From assembly GCA_028282705.1 (NCBI GenBank), contig JANQHI010000052.1, forward strand, positions 1 to 64,000: DNA of 64,000 nt, given 5' to 3'. The notes below the pieces were generated by a model. That model had not been told where the DNA came from, searched no databases, and saw only the letters and a program-made list of their open reading frames with translations. The position numbers and the translations under genes were made by a program. The DNA is from Prolixibacteraceae bacterium. Lineage in GTDB: Bacteria; Bacteroidota; Bacteroidia; Bacteroidales; Prolixibacteraceae. Within the stretch, counting starts at the first letter, position 1; every line of letters begins with the position of its first letter. This document shows positions 17,537 through 24,366 of the stretch, in pieces.

Positions 17537-17974
17537 TTAATTAATTATTATTTCCACATTTTCGTCAGCCCACAACACTAACAGGTCATCCTGTTCTGCT
17601 GGCTGTAAACTTTCTGAAACCTGGAACATTGCCCTTTCTATCTCAAAGAACTGGTCTTCCATTGCCCTGATCTTATTATCCCTGGCTGTAAAGAAAACAC
17701 TCAAAAATATAATGACAACTGCTGCTGCTGAAGTATAACTATATAGCCTCCTTACCAGTGAACGTTTCCTGTTTTCTTTGGCGGATATGATGCCAAACAG
17801 GCTTTCTTCAAGCCCTTCAGGAAGTGCACTTTCTTCATCAAAATAATTGAACATATCCTGTTCAGGAGAATAACCTTCTCCCCTCCTCATTTCTTCCTTC
17901 AACTGGTTTTCTTCTGTTAGTGTTGTTTCTCCACTATAATACTTGCCTAACAGGCTGTTCTGTCCCTCTTTCAT
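17537..17974 (-). CDS. Anti-sigma-like single-pass membrane protein
   Basis: The protein has about 80 acidic N-terminal residues, a basic stretch (KENRKRSLVRRLY), one transmembrane helix (about residues 80-97, YTSAAAVVIIFLSVFF), and a short outer domain of about 45 residues. This is the usual form of the membrane protein next to ECF sigma factors. Its start lies 41 bp inside the sigma gene, so translation is coupled. It probably holds the sigma factor inactive at the membrane; no zinc-binding HxxxCxxC motif is present, so it is not a ZAS-type anti-sigma factor. Confidence 0.65.
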   Translation of the reverse strand: MKEGQNSLLGKYYSGETTLTEENQLKEEMRRGEGYSPEQDMFNYFDEESALPEGLEESLFGIISAKENRKRSLVRRLYSYTSAAAVVIIFLSVFFTARDNKIRAMEDQFFEIERAMFQVSESLQPAEQDDLLVLWADENVEIIIN

Positions 17975-18470
17975 AATCGTAAATTTTTAATAATTCACTT
18001 TTTACCCTTTGCCTTGCGCGTGAAAGGATCACGCGTATATAAGGCACCTCAAAATCAGTCATAGCCTTAATTTCATCAAAAGAGAACCCATTGATATCCC
18101 TTAGCTTAATGACTTCCTTGTATTTTCCAGGCAGCTTTTCAATAATCTTGTGAACGTGTTCTAAACGCTCCTGTGCTTCACTCCTTTTTTCATTCGACTG
18201 CAAGCTCAAAACCTTGTTTTCATTTTCCTGTGAAATCCTTTCGGGTTTTTTCTTTTTCAACACATCAAAGCAATAATTTTTTGCCATAGTGATAATATAG
18301 GCTTGCTGGTTGCTGCATTTTTCCAATTCATTCCTTTTGCTCCATAATTTAAGCATCAGGTCCTGAATGGCATCCCTGCTTTCTTCTTCATCCTTTAAAA
18401 TGCTTTTAATCAAAGGATAAAGTTTTCGGGAATAAGGGATGATCTGTATGTTGAATTCTTCAGCAGTCAT
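17934..18470 (-). CDS. RNA polymerase ECF sigma-70 factor
   Basis: The 178-residue protein contains sigma region 2 (about residues 10-80, with DAIQDLMLKLWSKR and AYIITMAKNYCFDVLKKKK for -10 recognition). Region 4 covers about 105-165 (LPGKYKEVIKLRDINGFSFD, then VPYIRVILSRARQRVK as the recognition helix). Regions 1 and 3 are absent, which defines an ECF factor. The first position of the operon and the overlap with the membrane protein gene fit a sigma/anti-sigma pair controlling envelope genes including the DUF4252 protein. Confidence 0.9.
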   Translation of the reverse strand: MTAEEFNIQIIPYSRKLYPLIKSILKDEEESRDAIQDLMLKLWSKRNELEKCSNQQAYIITMAKNYCFDVLKKKKPERISQENENKVLSLQSNEKRSEAQERLEHVHKIIEKLPGKYKEVIKLRDINGFSFDEIKAMTDFEVPYIRVILSRARQRVKSELLKIYDYERGTEQPVRQVL

Positions 18471-18813
18471 TCTGTAAATAGGACGAATTACTATTAAATT
18501 TATAACAAACCTGCATATATTTTTTACACAATCTCTAAGTATTACATCAGAAATCGCCTGTGCCTTGAACTTTTGGGAATCTAAATGTGAGTGGTTTTCC
18601 TTTGTTTAAAGTATTGGTGTGACCATATAAACCTTTAATGGGCTATAGTTTAGCTGATCTTATCAATGAAGTTGTTTAAAGTTAAAGGGGAATTTCGAGA
18701 GTGATATATTGATTATCAGTGGCAAAGCTCCATTTTTCTTGCATAGCCAAAGCTATGGAAGGAAGATTAGCTGAAGTCCAATGGAATCAAAATGTTACTT
18801 GTAGTTTTTCAAT
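18471..18813. other. Non-coding gap between ECF sigma gene and lipoprotein gene
   Basis: This 343-bp stretch has no open frame of convincing coding character and no recognisable RNA. It should contain the sigma-operon promoter on its left side (minus strand). The right half is less AT-rich and might be decayed coding DNA, but no protein similarity could be recognised. Confidence 0.5.
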
Positions 18814-19215
18814 TTAACTTTTGACAACTTCAATAACAAGGGTGACAATTTTAGAGCTTAATGGGATATTTTTGTCCTGTTCAGGATAAGGGTCAACACT
18901 AATTAACTCTAGCCTGGTATTCCTTACTGTATCTACATGGTTATCATAAGTACTTAATATTACTTCAGAAGTAATTCCATTTTCAATTTCTACCTTTACT
19001 TCAGCTTCCCCTTGCCAAACACATTGGGCATTTAGTGGGCAGCGTGAGTCACTGATAACTTCTACCTCAATTTCAAGTGTTCGATCCTCTGAAGAATAAT
19101 CAGCTTCCTGGATAAATGATGTTTCTGCCCCAAATGAAAATGTCAGGATTCTTTCATTTTCTTTATTACATGAAATTAAAACCATGCCTAACACAACCCA
19201 AAAAAGCCTTTTCAT
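18814..19215 (-). CDS. Small lipoprotein with CPxxxxCVWxG motif
   Basis: The start at 19215 gives a clean lipoprotein signal MKRLFWVVLGMVLISC with Cys at 16; an upstream in-frame start adds nine unlikely residues. The mature part is an all-beta domain with SRCPLNAQCVWQGEAEVKVE, a two-cysteine motif seen in many small Bacteroidota lipoproteins and probably disulfide-bonded. Its role is unknown. It is divergent from dusB, with 93 bp between the starts. Confidence 0.7.
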   Translation of the reverse strand: MKRLFWVVLGMVLISCNKENERILTFSFGAETSFIQEADYSSEDRTLEIEVEVISDSRCPLNAQCVWQGEAEVKVEIENGITSEVILSTYDNHVDTVRNTRLELISVDPYPEQDKNIPLSSKIVTLVIEVVKS

Positions 19216-19308
19216 CTTGTTAAAATTTACATATTCACACAACCTTAATGATGCTTTTAGTTACAAAAAGTTGCGTTAAAGGGTTATTTTTGTGCAAAAT
19301 TGGTGTTG

Positions 19309-20322
19309 ATGAAGATTGGTGAAATAGAGTTAGGCAAGCTACCCCTTTTCCTTGCCCCCATGGAAGATGTTACATATAAATCATTTAGGTATATGTGTAA
19401 AAAATTTGGGGCTGATGTGATGTATACTGAATTTGTATCTTCTGAGGCACTGATCAGGAATATCCAGAAAACCAGGCAGAAAATGGCTTTGTTTGATTTT
19501 GACAGCCCAGTAGCTATTCAGATATATGGACATAATATCCAATCAATGGTTGAAGCAGCCAAAATAGTAGAAGAGTTACAACCTGACTTTATTGACATCA
19601 ATTTTGGGTGCCCTATGAAAAAGATTATCAGGCATGGTGCTGGTGCTTCATTGCTGCAAGATATCCCCAAAATGGGAAAGATGGCAGCAGAAGTAGTAAA
19701 AGCAGTAAAGCTTCCTGTTATGGCTAAAACAAGGTTAGGGTGGGATGATTCAGATAAACCTACTGTTGAAATAGCTGAACGTTTACAAGATGCTGGCATA
19801 GCTGCACTCGCTATCCATGGCAGGACAAGGAAACAGCTTTATACTGGCGAGGCTGACTGGACATTGATAGGTGAGGTAAAACAAAACCCCAGGATGAGAA
19901 TCCCAGTAATTGGCAATGGGGATATCAATGGGCCTGAAAAAGCAAAAACTTTTTATGAACAAACTGGGGTTGATGCCCTGATGGTTGGCAGAGGAGCTAT
20001 TGGCAGGCCCTGGATATTTAAAGAGATCAAACATTATTTTGAAAAAGGGGAATTGCTCTCCCCCATTGCTGTTGATGAAGTCATCTTGAATGTAAGGGAA
20101 CAATTAAAGCTTAACCTTGAGTGGAGGGATAATGAACGCAGTGCAATCCTGATGATGCGCAGGCATTTTGCAAAATATTTCCCCCATTTACCCAACTTCA
20201 GGGAATTAAAAATCCAACTATTGCAGGCTAACACTTTTGATGAAGTTAACCACACCCTTGACCTGATTTTACAGCACTATAAAGGTTTTCAACTCGATTA
20301 TAGCAATATAAGCTTAAAATAA
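19309..20322 (+). CDS. dusB: tRNA-dihydrouridine synthase (DusB type)
   Basis: Dus enzymes reduce uridines in the tRNA D-loop using FMN and NADPH. Signatures are PLFLAPMEDVTYKSFR at the N-terminus, NFGCPMKKI with the catalytic Cys, KTRLGWD, and AIHGRTRKQLYTGEADW, plus GNGDI and MVGRGAIGRPWIF at the phosphate-binding end. The ATG at 19309 was chosen over TTG/GTG codons just upstream. The stop TAA overlaps the ATG of the next gene (TAATG), so dusB and the split DUF1232 gene are translationally coupled. Confidence 0.95.
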   Translation: MKIGEIELGKLPLFLAPMEDVTYKSFRYMCKKFGADVMYTEFVSSEALIRNIQKTRQKMALFDFDSPVAIQIYGHNIQSMVEAAKIVEELQPDFIDINFGCPMKKIIRHGAGASLLQDIPKMGKMAAEVVKAVKLPVMAKTRLGWDDSDKPTVEIAERLQDAGIAALAIHGRTRKQLYTGEADWTLIGEVKQNPRMRIPVIGNGDINGPEKAKTFYEQTGVDALMVGRGAIGRPWIFKEIKHYFEKGELLSPIAVDEVILNVREQLKLNLEWRDNERSAILMMRRHFAKYFPHLPNFRELKIQLLQANTFDEVNHTLDLILQHYKGFQLDYSNISLK

Positions 20323-20740
20323 TGGAAGGTAATAACTCAACCCATTGTTCAGATAAAAACCTCTGGGACAAGATCAGTAAATTTTCTAAAACTGCTGGAC
20401 AAAAGGTAGTTTATGCTGTATTATTGCTCTATTAACCTGAGCTCGATTTAAAATGTTAAGCTCAGGTTAATATATAATGAAAGAAAAAAGTGTGTCCCTA
20501 AAAACCAAAGCTTCTATTGCAGGAGCATTGGGTTATTGTATTTTTCCTCTTGATGCAGTGCCAGACCTGATGCCCTTGGTTGGTTTTACTGATGGCCCGG
20601 GGGTGCTTATTTTTGCCCTAACACAAGTTTCATCCAATGTTAGCCCTGAAATAAAAGCTAAAGCAAAAAAACAATTAAAAGAATGGTTTGGAAGCATTGA
20701 TGAAGCTGAACTTAATAACCTGTCAGACAGTTTATTATAA
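20322..20740 (+). pseudogene. DUF1232 (YkvA-like) gene split by a 38-bp palindromic insert
   Basis: The first part (20322-20435) encodes 37 residues (SKTAGQKVVYAVLLLY) and then stops. The second part (20477-20740, 87 residues) holds the DUF1232 core SLKTKASIAGALGY and FPLDAVPDL. DUF1232 proteins are small membrane-associated proteins of about 125 residues, and the two parts join exactly into one if 20433-20470 is removed, giving LLLYYIMKEK at the seam. That segment is a near-perfect inverted repeat and shifts the frame. The second part has its own ATG at 20477 and may still be translated as a truncated protein. Confidence 0.75.
20430..20472. repeat. Palindromic insertion inside the DUF1232 gene
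   Basis: The arms TATTAACCTGAGCT (20430-20443) and AGCTCAGGTTAATA (20459-20472) are perfect inverted repeats around a 15-base loop. The flanks are TAT on both sides. Exact removal of 38 bp restores the reading frame, so this is probably a small inserted palindrome (REP- or MITE-like). No second copy was noticed in the window. Confidence 0.7.
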
Positions 20741-20858
20741 TCCTTCAACAAGCCCTTTATCCAACTTTGGCATATTATTTGGAATCCTTAAAGTACTATT
20801 CTTTAAATAAGTTTAACTAAAGAATAAGCTTTGTTTCTGTTTTCTGTATTAATAGAAG

Positions 20859-20884
20859 AAGCTGGCTCAAGGGCCAGCTTTTTT
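20859..20884 (+). terminator. Intrinsic terminator after the dusB unit
   Basis: An 8-bp stem AAGCTGGC / GCCAGCTT with a 6-base loop is followed by TTTT. It ends transcription of dusB and the DUF1232 gene, 28 bp before the permease start. Confidence 0.85.
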
Positions 20885-20911
20885 GCATACATTTACCTCC
20901 AAATTTTCAGC

Positions 20912-21658
20912 ATGGAAGCTTTTGATTTTTCTATAATCCAGTGGGTAGTGCTTGCAGTTTGCGCCATGTTTGTAGGTATGTCTAAAGTTGGCGTGCCCGG
21001 GGTATCTATGATTGTAGTGCCCACATTAGCATTCATTTTTGGAGGGAAACTATCAACAGGCATTTTGCTACCTATGCTTATCATGGCTGATGTGTTTGGG
21101 GTGAGCTATTACCATCGCCATGCCCAGTGGAAACACCTTATTAAACTCATCCCCTGGGCACTGGTTGGGATTGGCATTGCCCTTTGGGTTGGTGAAATAG
21201 TAAATGACAACCAGTTTAAAAACATCATTGCCATTGTGGTATTTATCTGCATTGGCTTTTTACTCTGGAAAGATAAAAACAAAGGAAAATCCACTTATCC
21301 TGACAAATGGTGGTTTGCCTTTTCAATGGGCATTCTAGGTGGTTTTGCAACCATGATAGGGAATGTGGCAGGCCCCATATTTGCTGTATACCTACTGGCT
21401 ATGCATTTGCCCAAAAATAGTTTTATTGGCACTGGGGCTTGGTTTTTCCTAATCATCAACCTTTCAAAACTTCCTTTGCATATCCTAGTCTGGGAAACCA
21501 TTGATTTCAAAACACTTACACTTAATTTATTTATGTTGCCAGCTATTGCATTAGGTGCTTTGTCAGGCATTTGGCTGGTCAAGAAAATCCCAGAAAAACC
21601 TTACAGGATATTTGTTATAGTTGTTACTTCCATTTCAGCCTTTTTGTTGCTAATTTAG
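20912..21658 (+). CDS. TauE/SafE family sulfite/organosulfonate exporter-like permease
   Basis: The 248-residue integral membrane protein has about eight hydrophobic helices. It carries the TauE/SafE glycine/proline-rich signatures, CAMFVGMSKVGVPGVSMIVV near the N-terminus and GILGGFATMIGNVAGPIFAVYL in the second half. The family moves small anions such as sulfite or sulfonates across the inner membrane, but the substrate here is not known. The ATG at 20912 was preferred because the longer open frame upstream runs through the terminator hairpin. It is monocistronic. Confidence 0.85.
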   Translation: MEAFDFSIIQWVVLAVCAMFVGMSKVGVPGVSMIVVPTLAFIFGGKLSTGILLPMLIMADVFGVSYYHRHAQWKHLIKLIPWALVGIGIALWVGEIVNDNQFKNIIAIVVFICIGFLLWKDKNKGKSTYPDKWWFAFSMGILGGFATMIGNVAGPIFAVYLLAMHLPKNSFIGTGAWFFLIINLSKLPLHILVWETIDFKTLTLNLFMLPAIALGALSGIWLVKKIPEKPYRIFVIVVTSISAFLLLI

Positions 21659-21711
21659 CAGGTAACTAAAAAACAGAATCCCTTCCTGATTAAGGGCAAA
21701 AACTCACTTTA

Positions 21712-22467
21712 ATGGAAGAATTAATTATCAAAGCTGTAACTGAAGATAATATTGCAAAAGAACATATTTGTTGTGCCATTTCAGATAAAAAGTGTATTGA
21801 GGGTTATCATGCTAAAAAAGAGTGGCTGAAAAACCAGTTTAAAGATGGGTATGTATTTAAAAAACTGGATGTTAGAGGAAAGGTATTTATTGAATATGTA
21901 CCTGCTGAAAAGGCATGGGTGCCAATTAATGCCCCCAATTATATGCTGATCAATTGTTTCTGGGTTTCTGGGAAATATAAGGGCAATGGGCATGGAAAAG
22001 CCTTGTTACAGGAGTGTGAAAAAGATGCTAAAGGAATGAATGGGGTTGTTGTTGTAGCAGCTACCAAAAAGCAACCTTTTATGTCTGAAAAGAAATTTTT
22101 CCAAAAACAGGGCTTTGTGCTTTGTGATAAGGCAGAGCCTTACTTTGAATTATGGTATAAGCCTTTTAAAAAAGATGCTCCTATCCCAACATTTAAGGGA
22201 ATAGCTAAGAATGCTACCTGTGACATTGAAAATGGGTTAGCTGTGTACTATACCAATGGATGCCCTTTTAATGAATATTATGTGGCTGACCTTAAAAAAG
22301 TTGCTACCAAAAAAGGATATGATATTAAGGCTGTAAAAATTGAGAGCAGGGAACAAGCCCAAAACAACTTTGTACCACACACCCTATACAGTGTTTTTAA
22401 AGATGGGAAATTTGTAACACAGCATATCCTGAATGAAAAATATTTTGACAAATTTATCTCAGAATAA
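21712..22467 (+). CDS. GNAT acetyltransferase with YoaP-like C-terminal domain
   Basis: Residues 1-150 are a GNAT domain, with the acetyl-CoA-binding segment around VSGKYKGNGHGKALLQECEK and a late FFQKQGFVLCD. Residues about 155-251 resemble the YoaP-like domain, with a cysteine in VYYTNGCPFNEYYV and a closing SVFKDGKFVTQHILNE. This two-domain form is known in Firmicutes and Bacteroidota, often annotated only as N-acetyltransferase. Substrate and role are unknown. It is followed by a methyltransferase gene 60 bp downstream, possibly co-transcribed. Confidence 0.8.
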   Translation: MEELIIKAVTEDNIAKEHICCAISDKKCIEGYHAKKEWLKNQFKDGYVFKKLDVRGKVFIEYVPAEKAWVPINAPNYMLINCFWVSGKYKGNGHGKALLQECEKDAKGMNGVVVVAATKKQPFMSEKKFFQKQGFVLCDKAEPYFELWYKPFKKDAPIPTFKGIAKNATCDIENGLAVYYTNGCPFNEYYVADLKKVATKKGYDIKAVKIESREQAQNNFVPHTLYSVFKDGKFVTQHILNEKYFDKFISE

Positions 22468-22526
22468 ATAATTTCTTTAGGAAAAGCCTAGTTTAAACAG
22501 CAATCAGTACTGAATCAACCATCATT

Positions 22527-23246
22527 ATGGAAAAACTATCAGCCTTTTTTGCAGGGAAACCAATCCATTCAATCCTTGATGTTGGCACAGGCTCAGGGCA
22601 ATTTATAGAAATATTACTAAAAGCATTCCCCCATTATAAAAACATCATTGGCATTGACCCTGGACAAGACTGCTTGCAAAAAGCCCAGGAAAAATACCCT
22701 ATTGGTAACATTAAATTCCAACAAATGGGTGCTGAAAACATACAGTTTCCCGACCAATCTTTTGATGTAGTAACTATGTCTAAAGCATTGCACCATTTAC
22801 CCCATATTGAAGCATCATTCAAGGAATTTAAACGTGTTTTAAAGCCCCAGGGGTGGCTGGTAATTGGGGAAATGTTCAGTGATAACCTTTCAGAAGCTGA
22901 AGAAAACCAAAAAATGTGGCATCATATAAAAAGTAAAATTGACAGGCTTCTGGGAAACTACCACCACAAAACCTGGAAGAAAAATGAACTGTTGAAAATT
23001 ATTTCAACTAATGGTTTTGATGTAGTTCAGCACTTTGACCATTTCATGCCTGAGAATAAAATCCAATCAGAAAAAGACATAGAAATTTGGGTTTCAAAAA
23101 TGGAAAGTGAAGTGGCCAGGCTGGAAGGCATGGATGAATATAAAGGTTTCCTCCCTCTTATCACCCAATTTAAGGAAAGGATACAAAAATATGGGCTTCA
23201 ATCTCCCACAAATTTAATAGCAATTTGCCAGGTAAAAGCATCCTAA
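22527..23246 (+). CDS. Class I SAM-dependent methyltransferase
   Basis: This is a methyltransferase of the UbiE/type-11 kind. Motif I is ILDVGTGSGQFIEILL, motif II acidic GIDPG, the post-I region QMGAENIQFPDQSFDVVTMS, and KALHHLPH leads into the substrate side with EFKRVLKPQGWLVIGE. The SAM-binding fold is complete. The substrate cannot be told. It lies 60 bp after the acetyltransferase gene in the same direction. Confidence 0.85.
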   Translation: MEKLSAFFAGKPIHSILDVGTGSGQFIEILLKAFPHYKNIIGIDPGQDCLQKAQEKYPIGNIKFQQMGAENIQFPDQSFDVVTMSKALHHLPHIEASFKEFKRVLKPQGWLVIGEMFSDNLSEAEENQKMWHHIKSKIDRLLGNYHHKTWKKNELLKIISTNGFDVVQHFDHFMPENKIQSEKDIEIWVSKMESEVARLEGMDEYKGFLPLITQFKERIQKYGLQSPTNLIAICQVKAS

Positions 23247-23565
23247 AGCCTTTATTATATAAATTTTGACGTATTTTTACATCATATCAAAAGATTCACT
23301 ATAATCTACATAAACCATTTTCTTTTATATCCAGGCCTTCATGCTTGTTAAAAACCCATACTGACAACCAAAAACCACGAACTTTCCCAAATCCTTTTTA
23401 TTATTCAATTTATTCCAATCAGATATTATATGATAATATTATAAAAATGCCTCCTTTAATATCAATATATCATATAAAATAATTTTAAGAAAGATAAAAA
23501 TACATTTTTAAGTTTTTATATAAGTACTTATATTTGTACATAATAAATGATTTTAAAAAATTCCA
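23247..23565. other. AT-rich intergenic region upstream of toxin-antitoxin pair
   Basis: The 319-bp stretch has no coding potential. Its left part contains AT-rich palindromic words such as ATATTATATGATAATAT near 23420. Its right end holds the promoter and putative operator of the YefM/YoeB pair (23518-23540). AT-rich flanks of this kind are common where toxin-antitoxin modules have inserted. Confidence 0.5.
23518..23540 (+). promoter_or_regulatory. Putative YefM operator and -7 element
   Basis: A perfect 16-bp palindrome ATATAAGTACTTATAT (23518-23533) overlaps a -7-type element TATATTTG (23529-23536) and is followed by the hexamer TGTACA (23535-23540). YefM of E. coli recognises palindromes with a TGTACA core at its own promoter, so autorepression of this pair is likely. 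The -33 element is poor. Confidence 0.55.
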
Positions 23566-23829
23566 ATGAAAACAGTCAATTACTCTGAATTAAGAAAATC
23601 ACTTAAAAAAAACCTTGACCTGGTTAGTGATGACCAAGAGATACTCATTATACACAGGTCAAAAGGAAGAAGTGTAGTTATCATGTCAATGGAAGATTAC
23701 AACTCTTTTAAAGAAACCCAGTATGTGTTAAGTTCAAACCAAAATAAAGGGCAGCTTGAAGAAGCAATAGCAGATGCAGAAAAAGGTAACCTGGAAGATT
23801 TTGCTTCTTTAATTGAAAAAGGGTTATAG
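23566..23829 (+). CDS. yefM: Antitoxin of the Phd/YefM family
   Basis: The 87-residue protein begins with the YefM signature MKTVNYSELRKSLKKNLDLV, then ILIIHRSKGRSVVIMSMEDYNS, the dimer and DNA-binding fold. Its C-terminal tail (about residues 55-87) is acidic and likely disordered, the toxin-neutralising part. It lies 2 bp upstream of the YoeB-like gene and should both neutralise the toxin and repress the promoter through the palindrome upstream. Confidence 0.9.
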   Translation: MKTVNYSELRKSLKKNLDLVSDDQEILIIHRSKGRSVVIMSMEDYNSFKETQYVLSSNQNKGQLEEAIADAEKGNLEDFASLIEKGL

Positions 23830-23831
23830 GA

Positions 23832-24083
23832 ATGGAAATATTATGGCATAAAAATGCTTGGCAGGATTACCAATACTGGAAAAGATCAGGAGGTGATGAA
23901 TTGCAAAAAGTCAACCTTCTTTTAAAACAGTGTATAGCTAACCCTTTCTCAGGGAAAGGGAATCCCAGGCAATTAAAAGGGGTGCTGAATAATTACTGGT
24001 CAAGGAGGATTGACAATAAAAACAGGATCATCTATAAAGTATTAGATGGAAAGTTGGTTATTATCCAGTGTAAGTTTCATTGA
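23832..24083 (+). CDS. yoeB: YoeB-family toxin homologue with substituted catalytic residue
   Basis: The 83-residue protein aligns along its length with YoeB, a ribosome-dependent mRNA endonuclease: WHKNAWQDYQYW at the start, NPFSGKGNP in the middle and YWSRRI near residue 57. Of the catalytic residues of E. coli YoeB, Arg65 and His83 are present, but Glu46 is Arg46 (GNPRQLKG where the family has KPEPLK), and the protein ends at His83, so Tyr84 is missing. It may be a weak or inactive toxin. The gene follows yefM with a 2-bp gap; an AT-only hairpin at the stop may end the transcript. Confidence 0.85.
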   Translation: MEILWHKNAWQDYQYWKRSGGDELQKVNLLLKQCIANPFSGKGNPRQLKGVLNNYWSRRIDNKNRIIYKVLDGKLVIIQCKFH

Positions 24084-24227
24084 AAAAAATAATTTATTTT
24101 TTCATTTCTCATCTCATGTTTTTTTTTTACATTGCACCAAATTACGTTGATCCTCTGGCATTATACCTTAAATAATCTCAGAGTATTTTTTATTAAGCCT
24201 CGCTATTTGTTAATATAGAAATAAGTA

Positions 24228-24258
24228 TTGTTGTTCCATATTATTAACTATATATTTT
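24228..24258 (+). promoter_or_regulatory. Possible promoter for the Fn3-like lipoprotein gene
   Basis: TTG at 24228-24230 and TATATTTT at 24251-24258 are separated by 20 bp, a loose match to the TTTG / TAnnTTTG pattern. The start codon is about 108 bp away. The leader between them can fold a short stem (CAACCC at 24272 with GGGTTG at 24296). Confidence 0.35.
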
Positions 24259-24366
24259 CAAGGGCAAGAAACAACCCAGCCCTTATAAAAAGACCGGGTT
24301 GCTGAAACTTTATTAATCTGAAGTGAGAAGACAGGCACTTCCACTTCACCATTAAATTACAAAGAA

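Noticed and set aside
24080-24102. AT-only palindrome at the yoeB stop as a definite terminator
   Set aside because: It can fold, but such A/T palindromes arise easily by chance in this AT-rich DNA.
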